Positions 16,543 to 25,359 of a stretch of 64,000 nt of DNA are shown piece by piece. Source of the DNA: Apilactobacillus kunkeei (lineage in GTDB: Bacteria > Bacillota > Bacilli > Lactobacillales > Lactobacillaceae); contig NZ_VBSE01000039.1 in assembly GCF_005930975.1 (NCBI RefSeq), forward strand, positions 1 to 64,000. The letters are read 5' to 3'. The notes beneath the pieces are model-generated. The model saw nothing but the letters and a program-made list of their open reading frames with translations, had not been told where the DNA came from and searched no databases. Each line of letters begins with the position of its first letter. Within the stretch, counting starts at the first letter, position 1. Both the position numbers and the translations under genes were made by a program.

Positions 16543-17613
16543 GTGACTGTATATAATTTTTCAGCTGGTCCTGCAGTAATGCCGAAACCAGTTATTGAGC
16601 AAATCCAACGTGAATTGCCATCGTTTGAATATAGTGGAATGAGTATTTTAGAGATTTCACACCGTAGCACCCTGTTTGAAAATGTATTAAATGATGCTAA
16701 GCAAAACATCAAGGAACTAATGCATGTTACTGATAACTATCATATTCTTTTCTGCCAAGGTGGTGGGACTGGTCAGTTTGCCGCTGTTCCGTTGAACTTA
16801 GCTAACCACAGAGAAAATATTGCCTTTATAGACAGTGGGCACTGGAACAAAAAAGCTTACCAAGAAGCTGAACAACTTGGATATGGAATTGATGTAATTA
16901 ATCAAGATGGCCAACTCCCATACCCAGGTGTTGATTTTGATGAGTCACTTTATGATTACTTGCATGTAACCATCAACAACACGATTGAAGGCTCTACATA
17001 CCATCCCAATCATTTACCAAATGTCAAAGATACTCCATTAGTTGGTGACATGTCATCCAACTTCATGGCTGAAAAATATGATGTAAACGACTTTGGTCTT
17101 ATCTTTGCGGGTGCACAAAAGAACTTGGCTCCAGCCGGACTAACAATTGTAATTGTCAGAGACGACTTAATTAATCCAGCTAAACATATCCCAACGATTC
17201 TAAACTATGAATCATATGTCAAGAAAGATTCAATGTTCAATACACCACCAGTATTTCCAATTTATGCTGCAAAACTAACTACCCAATGGTTATTAGACAA
17301 CGGCGGAATCTCTGAGATGGAAAAAAGAGATATTCAAAAGAGCAACATGTTATATGACTATTTAGATCAATCCAGACTATTCCATAACAACGTAAAAAAA
17401 GAAGAACGCTCATACACCAACATCGTCTTCACTACTAATGACGATGAATTAGACTCACAATTCGTCGACTTCGCCGCTAACCACGAATTAATCAGTCTAA
17501 AAGGTCACAGGAGTATCGGAGGCCTTCGTGCCAGCCTATACAATGCAATGCCAATCGAAGGTGTTGAAAAGCTAATTGATGTCCTAACTAAATTTGAACA
17601 AACTCGGGGGTAA
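16543..17613 (+). CDS. serC: Phosphoserine aminotransferase
   Basis: 356 aa from the preferred GTG start (GGGAG 8 nt upstream). Begins TVYNFSAGPAVMP; the PLP lysine lies in FAGAQKNLAPAG. It converts 3-phosphohydroxypyruvate and glutamate to phosphoserine in serine synthesis; PLP-dependent and cytoplasmic. First gene after the attenuator, with serA 5 bp downstream. No serB phosphatase is adjacent; the histidine phosphatase upstream, on the opposite strand, could be considered but there is no proof. Confidence 0.95.
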   Translation: MTVYNFSAGPAVMPKPVIEQIQRELPSFEYSGMSILEISHRSTLFENVLNDAKQNIKELMHVTDNYHILFCQGGGTGQFAAVPLNLANHRENIAFIDSGHWNKKAYQEAEQLGYGIDVINQDGQLPYPGVDFDESLYDYLHVTINNTIEGSTYHPNHLPNVKDTPLVGDMSSNFMAEKYDVNDFGLIFAGAQKNLAPAGLTIVIVRDDLINPAKHIPTILNYESYVKKDSMFNTPPVFPIYAAKLTTQWLLDNGGISEMEKRDIQKSNMLYDYLDQSRLFHNNVKKEERSYTNIVFTTNDDELDSQFVDFAANHELISLKGHRSIGGLRASLYNAMPIEGVEKLIDVLTKFEQTRG

Positions 17614-17618
17614 TAATT

Positions 17619-18776
17619 ATGTATAACGTTAAAACTTTCAATGCCATTTCTCAGGATGGTTTAGATAAATTCAGTGATAAGTACCAAATCAACCAAGGCG
17701 ACAATCCAGATGCATATCTAATCAGGTCAGCTAATATGTTAGACGCTGAATTTCCTGGTAGCTTAAAGGTAATTGTTAGAGCTGGTGCTGGTTTTAATAA
17801 CCTACCAATCGACCGATTATCAGAATTAGGAATCGCTGCCTTCAACACTCCTGGAAGTAATGCCAATGCCGTGAAAGAAGTCGTCTTATCAATGATTATT
17901 GCGTCTGTCCGTCATCTATTCCCAGTTGCTAACTTTTCAGCTAATAACCTTCACGCTGATATCTCAAAAATGAAGAAAATCGATCCTCGTTTTAAAGGAA
18001 CCGAAATCAGAGATAAAACCTTAGCCGTGATTGGTTTAGGTCACGTTGGTTCACTAGTTGCTAATGCAGCTAATGACTTAGGAATGGATGTTGTCGGATA
18101 CGACCCTTACCTATCATCAGATGCCGCTTGGCGCATTGAAAGTGATATCACTCGTGCCAATACCTTAGAGGATGCAATTAAGGATGCCGATATTGTAACA
18201 GTACACGTACCTAAGAATGATGAAACCACCGACCTAATCGATACAAAAGCAATTAAACAAATGAAACCAGGCGTACACATCTTAAACTACGCTCGTCTAG
18301 GTATCGTGAACAATCAAGCAGTCGTCGATGCCTTAGACGAAGGAAAAGTAGCTTCATACATTACCGACTTCGGTGATGATGTCTTAATGAATAGAAAGGA
18401 TGTCGTAATTACCCCTCACATTGGTGGATCAACAGTAGAAGCTGAAGGAAATGGTGCAGTCAGAGGTGCTAAAATTATCCAACGTTATCTAGAAACTGGT
18501 AACCTATCACAATCATTGAATCTACCAAACATGAATGTTTCAATGCACTCACCTTATCGAATCACTTTGATTCATAAGAATATCCCAAACATGGTTGGTC
18601 AAATTGCCACTAAAGCTGCTCAAAACAACTTTAACATTAACCAAATGAGTAATGGCGCTAAAGGTGAAATGGCCTATACTATGGTTGACTTTTGCGACGA
18701 GCCAACCAATCAACTATTAAATGATTTACAATCCATTAACGAAGTCATTCGAGTTCGCGTTATCAAACGAAAATAA
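17619..18776 (+). CDS. serA: D-3-phosphoglycerate dehydrogenase
   Basis: 385 aa. The NAD-binding site is at AVIGLGHVGSLVANAAN (about 137-153). Catalytic residues lie in LNYARLGIVN (Arg) and ITPHIGGST (His). A C-terminal ACT domain (about 307-385, RITLIHKNIPNMVGQI) suggests allosteric control, by serine in relatives. It oxidises 3-phosphoglycerate, the first committed step to serine. Same operon as serC; GGGGG ribosome site inside the serC 3' end. Confidence 0.94.
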   Translation: MYNVKTFNAISQDGLDKFSDKYQINQGDNPDAYLIRSANMLDAEFPGSLKVIVRAGAGFNNLPIDRLSELGIAAFNTPGSNANAVKEVVLSMIIASVRHLFPVANFSANNLHADISKMKKIDPRFKGTEIRDKTLAVIGLGHVGSLVANAANDLGMDVVGYDPYLSSDAAWRIESDITRANTLEDAIKDADIVTVHVPKNDETTDLIDTKAIKQMKPGVHILNYARLGIVNNQAVVDALDEGKVASYITDFGDDVLMNRKDVVITPHIGGSTVEAEGNGAVRGAKIIQRYLETGNLSQSLNLPNMNVSMHSPYRITLIHKNIPNMVGQIATKAAQNNFNINQMSNGAKGEMAYTMVDFCDEPTNQLLNDLQSINEVIRVRVIKRK

Positions 18777-18804
18777 AAAAAGGAGCTCTTTGAGCTCCTT
18801 TTTA
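18775..18804. terminator. Bidirectional terminator after serA
   Basis: AAAAAGGAGCTC/GAGCTCCTTTTT with a TTT loop, between serA (+) and the CAP gene (-). Confidence 0.88.
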
Positions 18805-19701
18805 TCTGTACTTAGTATCAGCTGATAAGATAACAATGTTTACTTGAACGGTATAATCAGTTCTAATCACTCTTAATCCAATTCCATAGTATCTTAGTCC
18901 TTTTGCCTCGTTACCCAACAATTGTATCTTATGACTATCACCAGATGCACCATCGTCAGTAATCATTTCGTTAAAATACTTAACGTAATCTGAGATGTGG
19001 TAGTAGTTCTTGTCTAGAGTGGCGTAACCATTAGATTCATAGATGTCATTTTGATTCTTAACTATCTTCATTCGTTGTCCATCTAAGATGGCAGCTTCTT
19101 GACGATGGCGTTTTCCATTTCTAGTAGTGTAATGTGAAGCTTCCCCCATTGTTGGATCAACATAGTTGGCTCGTTCTTGAGCCACCTTGTTTAATCCATT
19201 GCTAGAAACCCACGATCCATTATCAGTATTTTTTCTTTGTCCTTGAACAAAGTTAATGAACTTTTCCCTGATTCGTGACTTAATTTGGCTGTCGGATAGT
19301 TGAGTTAATTGTCGACTATCCAAATCAGATGAATCATTTATACGTGGTGTAAGTGTATATTTAGATTTGGTAGTAATCTTTCTCTTCACAACATATAAAT
19401 CAGTGGATTTCATCCAGCCTGATTTGGTTCCATTCTTGCTTTGGACAAACTTATATGTAGTCTTCTTAACTTTAGCGGATTTCTTTTCGTATAATGATTC
19501 TTTACCAAAATATTTTTTAGCAGATTTTGTTTTAATCTTTTTAATTTTATATGTGTCGTATAATTTAGCATCTTTCTTTAAACCAACCTGGGTGTCGCTC
19601 GATACTTTGGCACTAACCCGTTGTGTATTTGCCATCATTAATCCTGATGAAACGATTCCTACAATAATGACTGTCTTTAAAAATTTTTTCAGCGGTAAAA
19701 T
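18802..19701 (-). CDS. Secreted CAP-domain protein with apparent ATT start
   Basis: 299 aa if translation starts at ATT (19699-19701), 8 nt after GAGG. That start gives a textbook signal peptide (MLPLKKFLKTVIIVGIVSSG, then cleavage near RVSA-K). Starting at the first ATG (19638) would destroy it. Residues about 35-110 form a basic SH3/SLAP-like wall module; 130-299 is a CAP (SCP-like) domain (RANYVDPTMGEASHYTTRNG, later GIGLRV). CAP proteins are extracellular and of varied function. Confidence 0.72.
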   Translation of the reverse strand: MLPLKKFLKTVIIVGIVSSGLMMANTQRVSAKVSSDTQVGLKKDAKLYDTYKIKKIKTKSAKKYFGKESLYEKKSAKVKKTTYKFVQSKNGTKSGWMKSTDLYVVKRKITTKSKYTLTPRINDSSDLDSRQLTQLSDSQIKSRIREKFINFVQGQRKNTDNGSWVSSNGLNKVAQERANYVDPTMGEASHYTTRNGKRHRQEAAILDGQRMKIVKNQNDIYESNGYATLDKNYYHISDYVKYFNEMITDDGASGDSHKIQLLGNEAKGLRYYGIGLRVIRTDYTVQVNIVILSADTKYR

Positions 19702-19751
19702 TTTTCTGTCCTCTCTTAATTCCTTAATTTTTTCTTAAGATTACTCAAAAG

Positions 19752-19761
19752 ATTATATAAT
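19752..19761. promoter_or_regulatory. Shared palindromic -10 region of two divergent promoters
   Basis: ATTATATAAT contains TATAAT on both strands (plus 19756-19761, minus 19752-19757). Minus transcription would lead to the CAP gene; plus transcription to the small ORF at 19789. The -35 elements are weak on both sides. Confidence 0.45.
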
Positions 19762-19788
19762 GTTTCATAATATTAAGAAAGGTGTAAG

Positions 19789-19851
19789 ATGGTTAATTTT
19801 CTCTTAAGTAAGTTTATCATTTTTATACATTTATTATATAAACATCCATAA
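19789..19851 (+). CDS. Candidate 20-aa hydrophobic peptide
   Basis: ATG to TAA, peptide MVNFLLSKFIIFIHLLYKHP. AAAGG lies 6 nt upstream, a TATAAT about 28 nt upstream, and a 19-bp perfect palindrome plus T run 12 nt downstream. The complete mini-gene layout is suggestive. Size and hydrophobicity fit type I toxin-like or membrane-acting peptides, but I see no antitoxin RNA. May be chance in AT-rich DNA. Confidence 0.35.
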   Translation: MVNFLLSKFIIFIHLLYKHP

Positions 19852-19863
19852 AGATAACAGTTT

Positions 19864-19886
19864 AATAATGATTATCATTATTTTTT
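19864..19886. promoter_or_regulatory. 19-bp perfect palindrome, weak terminator or Fur/Zur-like operator
   Basis: AATAATGAT-T-ATCATTATT (19864-19882) followed by TTTT. It resembles metal-regulator boxes (TGATAATNATTATCA type) and also an AT-only hairpin with T run. The position just after the small ORF favours a terminator; an operator cannot be excluded. Confidence 0.45.
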
Positions 19887-19933
19887 ATACATTTTTCTAA
19901 TGAAGAAAATTTAAATTTTTATCATTTTTTGCA

Positions 19934-19969
19934 TAAAAAAAGACATCGTGTCTAAACGATGTCTTTTTA
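19934..19969 (-). terminator. Terminator of the GH25 gene
   Basis: AAAAAGACATCG/CGATGTCTTTTT with a ~10-nt loop, right after the GH25 stop on the minus strand. Confidence 0.85.
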
Positions 19970-19973
19970 TTTA

Positions 19974-21176
19974 CTAAATTCCACGTTGGTAAATCCAGCC
20001 GATTAACTTACCTTTGTAATAGCATTTGTAGTAATAAGTTTTCCAACCATCTTTAATTGCACGACCAGTAATGTGGACAGTCTTACCAGCAAACTCTTTT
20101 GCTGTTCCAGTTGTCTTGAAATCAGCGAAATGGCTTTGTGTTACATGGTTATAGAATCTGTAGTTACTATTTAACTTAACTTTTTTATACATGTTAACTT
20201 TAGAATAACTAATGTGTGGGCCTAATCCGTTTTGGTTAATCCAGCCTAATAACTTACCATTTTCGTATGCACGATAATAAGTACCACCATTTACGGTTGC
20301 CTTTAAATCTACCGTAACATTCTTACCATGGAATGTACGACCATAGTGAGTTCTGTGAAGTTCACTAAAGTAATTGTTTCCAGGAACATGGTTATAGAAG
20401 TTATACTTTACGGCAGTCTTAACAGTTAATGTCTTGTTTTCCTTTGTGTATTTCACATTAGATTTTGGCTTACTTGGTTTGTTATTGTTACTGTTATTTG
20501 TTGCATCAATAAACCAAGAACTATTTTTTTGTGTTAATACACTTGCATCAACGTATTGGTTCAATGCTGGAGAATAGAAATGATCTGTATATTGCCATAA
20601 AACATGTTCTCTTTGTGGTTCATTTGTTTGGTAAGCGGCTAACCAATAACCATCATATGAACTAACAGCATCAGCTGCATGAGAAACCATAAAACTTTGG
20701 TAGGAGTAGAAAAGAATTTTTCTATTTCCGACTAATGGTCTTAATGCGTTAACCCAAGCTTTGGTAGCAGCATTAGTTCCACCTGACTTAACAGTTTGTT
20801 GTTCATAATCGTTAACATAGAATCTAGCTTCTGGAGCACGACTGTATAGCGTTTTTGCCTCACTAGCTGCATCTGAAGGACTGGTATATTGACTAAATGA
20901 ATATACACCGTATGGAACACCATACTTCTTCATTAAAGCAACGTTGTGGGCAAAGGTCTTATCATTGTATGCACTACCGAATTGAACACGAAGAATTACG
21001 AAAGGTACTTCATTCTTCAACGTCTTCACTTGACTATCAGTGAAGTTACCTTGCCATTCAGATAAATCGTAAACGTTGTTGGACACAGCATTACCCTTCA
21101 CAGAAGTGACAGAAATACATAGAAATCCAATCAACGCAACCCCAAAACTCATCAATAAATACTTTAGTTTATACAT
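19974..21176 (-). CDS. Secreted GH25 lysozyme with two GW/SH3-like wall modules
   Basis: 400 aa from ATG 21176 (AAAGGA 7 nt upstream). Signal peptide about 1-28. GH25 muramidase domain about 30-215: YDLSEWQGNF holds the first catalytic Asp, VNDYEQQ the acidic pair, and WQYTDHFYSPAL the end of the barrel. It hydrolyses peptidoglycan between MurNAc and GlcNAc. Two wall-binding repeats follow (about 240-400), marked by YNHVPGN, LLGWINQNGL, YNHVTQS and LIGWIYQRGI. Probable autolysin or cell-separation enzyme. Confidence 0.9.
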   Translation of the reverse strand: MYKLKYLLMSFGVALIGFLCISVTSVKGNAVSNNVYDLSEWQGNFTDSQVKTLKNEVPFVILRVQFGSAYNDKTFAHNVALMKKYGVPYGVYSFSQYTSPSDAASEAKTLYSRAPEARFYVNDYEQQTVKSGGTNAATKAWVNALRPLVGNRKILFYSYQSFMVSHAADAVSSYDGYWLAAYQTNEPQREHVLWQYTDHFYSPALNQYVDASVLTQKNSSWFIDATNNSNNNKPSKPKSNVKYTKENKTLTVKTAVKYNFYNHVPGNNYFSELHRTHYGRTFHGKNVTVDLKATVNGGTYYRAYENGKLLGWINQNGLGPHISYSKVNMYKKVKLNSNYRFYNHVTQSHFADFKTTGTAKEFAGKTVHITGRAIKDGWKTYYYKCYYKGKLIGWIYQRGI

Positions 21177-21336
21177 ACTCTCATCCTTTAACAATTATGA
21201 TTATCTCTATTGTACAATCTAAATATTGCAAGAATGATATACACAAGTTACAATTTTTCCCAATTTCTTTACAAATTATTAAATGTTTAATTACAAATTG
21301 TAAAATTTTTAATCTTGACATTTTTCAAAACAATAA

Positions 21337-21360
21337 AAAACGCCCATATTAGGCGTCTTT
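21337..21360 (-). terminator. Terminator of the MDR oxidoreductase gene
   Basis: Minus strand ACGCC-TAATAT-GGGCGT followed by TTTTTT, directly after the stop. Confidence 0.8.
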
Positions 21361-22323
21361 CTACTTAACATTTAAGATAATTTTACCGGTGTTTTGTTTT
21401 TCACGCATACATGTTAAAGCTTGTTCCGATTCAGATAAATCAAATTCATTGCTTACATATAACTTAATTTTATCATCTGCTAACAAATTATAAACGTCAT
21501 TGCTAAAATCAGTAATCAATTGGGCTTTATACTCGTTACTTCTGGTTGAAAGCAAAGTTCCAGTAATGGTGATTCTCTTCCCAATAATGTCCATAATATT
21601 AATATTTTTAATCTCGCTTCCACCTAGATTTCCAATTAAAATCACTTGGCCATCCAATGCAACTGATTGAATATTTTGTTGATAATAACTTGCACCAATA
21701 AAATCTAAAATTAGATCCGCCCCATGTCCATTGGTTATTCTTTTCACTTCTTCCGCAAAGTCACTATTGCGATAATCAATTGCGTAATCTGCACCATATT
21801 CCAAACAGATATCAACCTTTTTAGTGCTTGAAGTTGTAATGACGGTAGCCTTGGTAAGTTGCTTAACTAATTGAATAGCAGCGGTTCCTACCCCACTAGC
21901 TCCCGCATGAATTAAAACAGTTTGATTATCATGCAGATCTCCGATGGTAAATAGCGTTTGATAAGCGGTTAGAAAACTCTCTGGAATCGTGGCTGCTCTC
22001 TTGTAATCAATGTTGGCTGGAATTGGCATTAATCGTTCTGCCGGAACTGCGATGTATTCAGCATATCCACCGTTATCTATCAATCCCATTACGCGATTTC
22101 CTACATTATACTTAGTATTATTTCCGTCAACGACTTCACCAGCCATTTCCAAACCTAAAATTGTATCGTCTGATTTAACCTTTTGATCCGCCCATAACAA
22201 ATCAACATGATTAACGCCGACTGCATGGATTTTGACCAAAACATCCCCCTCTTTTAGTTCTGGCATGGGGACATCAACCAATGAATTCGATTTTTTTGCG
22301 CTGGCAATATTAACCACTTTCAT
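21361..22323 (-). CDS. MDR-family NADPH:quinone reductase-like oxidoreductase
   Basis: 320 aa from ATG 22323 (GAGAGGA upstream); a longer frame to 22365 has no ribosome site. Medium-chain dehydrogenase fold: substrate domain (VGVNHVDLLWAD), nucleotide site (VLIHAGASGVGTAAIQLVKQ, about 138-157) and TGKIILNV end. It lacks the zinc ligands of alcohol dehydrogenases, as in quinone reductases/crotonyl reductases. Substrate unknown. An unusual structured region lies upstream. Confidence 0.85.
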   Translation of the reverse strand: MKVVNIASAKKSNSLVDVPMPELKEGDVLVKIHAVGVNHVDLLWADQKVKSDDTILGLEMAGEVVDGNNTKYNVGNRVMGLIDNGGYAEYIAVPAERLMPIPANIDYKRAATIPESFLTAYQTLFTIGDLHDNQTVLIHAGASGVGTAAIQLVKQLTKATVITTSSTKKVDICLEYGADYAIDYRNSDFAEEVKRITNGHGADLILDFIGASYYQQNIQSVALDGQVILIGNLGGSEIKNINIMDIIGKRITITGTLLSTRSNEYKAQLITDFSNDVYNLLADDKIKLYVSNEFDLSESEQALTCMREKQNTGKIILNVK

Positions 22324-22497
22324 ATATATAATCCTCTCTCTTTTATTTTCGTTTAAGATAGACAACGTGTCTAATCAGTGTATTTACTAGTTTCTAAAAA
22401 AATATATTAGCTACTTTTAACCCAGTGATTAAATTATATTTATTTCATTTAATATTTCTACTTACATATCTTATACTTTGTTACTAAACTTTTAGTT

Positions 22498-22573
22498 CAC
22501 GATGCCGCGGTATCGTGCTATTATCGAGTTGAAGCTGATAACTTGATACACCTTTTCAACTCAGCTTGTTATC
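22498..22573. other. Unexplained structured intergenic region
   Basis: A 20-bp near-perfect palindrome (22498-22517, CACGATGCCGCGGTATCGTG) is followed by two 17-bp segments. The first is GAGTTG-AAGCT-GATAAC (22526-22542) and the second CAACTC-AGCTT-GTTATC (22557-22573). Each block of the second is the reverse complement of the same-placed block of the first, so the pairings cannot all form as one hairpin. It lies 175-250 bp upstream of the oxidoreductase (minus strand). No known riboswitch signature recognised. Confidence 0.45.
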
Positions 22574-22597
22574 TTAACTTACAAACTAACTCTACAT

Positions 22598-22628
22598 AAA
22601 AAGTGCGGCTCAATAACCGCACTTTTTT
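22598..22628 (-). terminator. Terminator of the tautomerase gene
   Basis: AAAAAGTGCGG/CCGCACTTTTT with a 7-nt loop, overlapping the stop region. Confidence 0.85.
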
Positions 22629-23020
22629 TATTTTAGTGGATCATCAATAAATTGAGCGACTCCATTTCCAAAACTCCAGTCTTCATCGGTATTGGTAGTT
22701 AAGTTAATCATTAAGTCGGTCTTCTTGATACCTAGCTTGTCTTCCAGTTGTTCAGCCAAGTCGTGGTAGAATTTCAACTTTTGTTCCTTAGTTCTTGGTC
22801 TAGTGGTAAGACTAAATACGACAACGTCGTTGGTACGATCAAAACCTAGTCCGGTATCTAAAATATTCATTTCAAAGTCTTCATGTTGAGTTAGAATTTG
22901 ATATCTATCTCCGTCTGGAGCACCGAAGCAGTCTAACATGACATGGTAGGAAATATCCATTAGTTGCTTTAAGTAATCTCGGTCGTGGCCCTTGATTACG
23001 TCAATATTCATTTTTGGCAT
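22628..23020 (-). CDS. Tautomerase-family protein
   Basis: 130 aa beginning MPKMNIDVIKG. Pro2, exposed after Met removal, is the catalytic base of the 4-oxalocrotonate tautomerase superfamily. The length and two-unit layout (second half with MINLTTNTDEDWSFGNG) fit the fused malonate-semialdehyde-decarboxylase-like tautomerases of lactobacilli. The true substrate is unknown. AAGGAGAACG ribosome site. Single gene with its own terminator. Confidence 0.75.
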   Translation of the reverse strand: MPKMNIDVIKGHDRDYLKQLMDISYHVMLDCFGAPDGDRYQILTQHEDFEMNILDTGLGFDRTNDVVVFSLTTRPRTKEQKLKFYHDLAEQLEDKLGIKKTDLMINLTTNTDEDWSFGNGVAQFIDDPLK

Positions 23021-23189
23021 TTTTCGTTCTCCTTACATAAAATAAGTATTTGATGGATTCATTATCCAATATTTACATATCTAATGCAATCAATATGCTT
23101 TTTTGTCTTTGCCCTACTTTTATATTGTAATTGATGTCAAAATAGTGGTAATATTTAAATGTGAAAATAGTTAATATGATAGAACTATA

Positions 23190-23407
23190 AATACGGATGA
23201 GTAATTGATGAATCTTAGCAGCGAGTTAAGGATAGTGAGAGCTTAATAATACTTTCATCAATGAATAACACCTATTTGTTTTCGTTTTGAATCTTTTGTA
23301 GAAACGAACGTGCATTAATGCGTTATTTGATTGAGTGGCCTATTTATAGGCACTTTAGGTGGTACCGCGGAACTTTCGTCCTAATTTTGGGGCGAAAGTT
23401 TTTTATT
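23190..23407 (+). promoter_or_regulatory. T-box leader, asparagine specifier
   Basis: The conserved T-box AGGTGGTACCGCGG lies at 23357-23370. A specifier AAC (23267-23269, in GAATAACACC) matches the asnS gene downstream. The terminator pairs AACTTTCG (23371-23378) with CGAAAGTT (23393-23400) and has six T's. Uncharged tRNA-Asn should favour the antiterminator and raise asnS transcription. Confidence 0.93.
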
Positions 23408-23444
23408 TACCGCTATTTATAGTTTACGGAAAGGCGTGAATCAC

Positions 23445-24833
23445 ATGACACAACTTAGTGTTAAAGATCTATATACAAAAGATCTAGAAGATAACACAAC
23501 AGTTTCTCTTGAAGGTTCAATTAAAACCATTCGTGGATCAAAAAACATTAGTTTTATCGAATTAAACGATGGTTCTTGCTTCAAGAGCGCTCAAATTATC
23601 GTTAAAAAGAGTAACGAAAACTTTGAACAAATCAGTAAGCTTCCAATCGCTTCAACAATTACTGTTGAAGGTGCCTTTGTGAAGACTCCAGATGCTCCCC
23701 AACCTTTTGAAGTACACGGAGAAAAAGTAGAACTAGTTGGTCGTTCAGACTCTGACTATCCTCTACAAAAGAAAAAGACTTCTTACGAATTCCTACGTAC
23801 TATCGCTCACTTGCGTCCACGTACTAATACATTCTACTCAGTATTTAGAATTCGTTCTTTAGCTGCGTTTGCAGTTCACGAATACCTACAACACAATGAC
23901 TTCGTTTACGTTAACACCCCAATCATCACAAGTAGTGATACTGAAGGTGCCGGTGAAATGTTCAGAGTTACAACTATGGACATGGATAACCTTCCAAAGG
24001 ATGACCAAGGTCACGTAGACAACTCAAAGGACTTCTTCAAGACTGAAACTAACCTAACTGTTAGTGGTCAACTTCCAGAAGAAGCATTTACCATGGCATT
24101 CAAGAATGTATACACTTTCGGTCCTACTTTTAGAGCTGAAAACTCACACACTCCTCGTCATGCTTCAGAATTCTGGATGATTGAACCAGACATGGCATAC
24201 ACTCGCCTACCAGGTATGATGGATGTCGCTGAAGGTTTACTAAAATATGTTATCAACTACGTTTTAGATCATGCTAAAGACGAACTAGAATTCCTAGATA
24301 AAAATGTTAAACCAGGTCTAATCGAAAAGTTACAAAAGACTGCTAGTGAAGACTTTGCTCGTGTCACCTACACTGATGCTGTTAAATTACTTCAAGATGC
24401 AGATGTTGAATTTAAAGTTCCGGTTGAATGGGGAATTGATTTACAATCTGAACACGAAAGATACTTGTGTGAAGATGTTTACAAGCGCCCTACTTTCTTA
24501 ACTGATTACCCAAGAGATATCAAAGCTTTCTACATGCGTGATAACGATGATGGTAAAACTGTTGCCGCTGCTGACTGTTTAGTACCAGGTATCGGTGAAA
24601 TTGTTGGTGGTAGTGAACGTGAAGAACGTTACGACGTTTTAAACGACAAAATCAAAGAGTTTGATTTAAATCCAGAAGAATATGACTGGTACGAAGACCT
24701 ACGTAAGTACGGTGAAATCAAGCATTCCGGTTTCGGTATTGGTTTCGAACGTCTAGTTATGTACGTTACTGGTATGGAAAACATTAGAGATGTTATCCCA
24801 TTCCCACGTGAACCAGGTAGCGCTAAATTCTAA
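23445..24833 (+). CDS. asnS: Asparaginyl-tRNA synthetase
   Basis: 462 aa from ATG 23445 (AAAGG upstream); a GTG at 23436 is too close to the ribosome site. N-terminal OB-fold anticodon domain (about 1-110) followed by a class IIb catalytic core. Motif 2 is at [25 protein letters not shown], motif 3 at [15 protein letters not shown]. It charges tRNA-Asn. Direct target of the T-box upstream. Confidence 0.96.
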   Translation: MTQLSVKDLYTKDLEDNTTVSLEGSIKTIRGSKNISFIELNDGSCFKSAQIIVKKSNENFEQISKLPIASTITVEGAFVKTPDAPQPFEVHGEKVELVGRSDSDYPLQKKKTSYEFLRTIAHLRPRTNTFYSVFRIRSLAAFAVHEYLQHNDFVYVNTPIITSSDTEGAGEMFRVTTMDMDNLPKDDQGHVDNSKDFFKTETNLTVSGQLPEEAFTMAFKNVYTFGPTFRAENSHTPRHASEFWMIEPDMAYTRLPGMMDVAEGLLKYVINYVLDHAKDELEFLDKNVKPGLIEKLQKTASEDFARVTYTDAVKLLQDADVEFKVPVEWGIDLQSEHERYLCEDVYKRPTFLTDYPRDIKAFYMRDNDDGKTVAAADCLVPGIGEIVGGSEREERYDVLNDKIKEFDLNPEEYDWYEDLRKYGEIKHSGFGIGFERLVMYVTGMENIRDVIPFPREPGSAKF

Positions 24834-24841
24834 TACATTTT

Positions 24842-24875
24842 AAAAAGACAAGCAGATTATTCTGCCTGTCTTTTT
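24842..24875. terminator. Bidirectional terminator after asnS
   Basis: AAAAAGACAGGCAGAATAA-type stem (AAAAAGACAAGCAGA/TCTGCCTGTCTTTTT on plus). The minus-strand neighbour's last codons (KRQAE) are encoded in this hairpin. Confidence 0.85.
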
Positions 24876-25183
24876 ATTTTGCCCTCGGGATTAATCTCAA
24901 AGATGCCTAAATCACCCTCGTTACCTGCTTTGATTTCTTCTTTTGAAATTGCTTGGACAATGAATAATAAATCATCGACATCAAAGCCACGTGGCACCAT
25001 GATTAGTTGATCATCTTCTTTGACTAAATATTTTGCCAGTGTCTTTTCGGCATCAACAAAGGTTTCAACATTGGCTGATTGATTAACTAAATTCGTGTCT
25101 GGAAAGAAGTAACCAAACTCACCTCTGAACTTAACCTTGATGAGGTTTTTGTGACGTTCTAAAACTGTAATTACTCTACCCAT
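24857..25183 (-). CDS. Conserved hypothetical small cytoplasmic protein
   Basis: 108 aa from ATG 25183 (AAGGA 6 nt upstream; the frame could start at 25201). Soluble, with an N-terminal beta-rich part (GRVITVLERHKNLIKVKFRGEFGYFFPD) and an acidic helical half. No family I can name. Its 3' end overlaps the shared terminator. Confidence 0.65.
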   Translation of the reverse strand: MGRVITVLERHKNLIKVKFRGEFGYFFPDTNLVNQSANVETFVDAEKTLAKYLVKEDDQLIMVPRGFDVDDLLFIVQAISKEEIKAGNEGDLGIFEINPEGKIKRQAE

Positions 25184-25359
25184 TATTTTTCCTTCAATCA
25201 TTTAAATTATTGCTAATTATACCGATAATTCTAAATAGTTTAAAACAATTCCCCTTAAAAAATAAACCTTAAAAATTACTTAAAAAACGTTTTAAATTGA
25301 TTTTGTAATATTAGATTGAATTATAATTAAGGTAATCTCAACTAAAAGAGGTGAAATTT

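Noticed and set aside
22498-22517. T-box remnant (ACCGCGG on the minus strand)
   Set aside because: The rest of the T-box consensus (AGGGTGG before ACCGCG) is absent and the motif is part of a palindrome.
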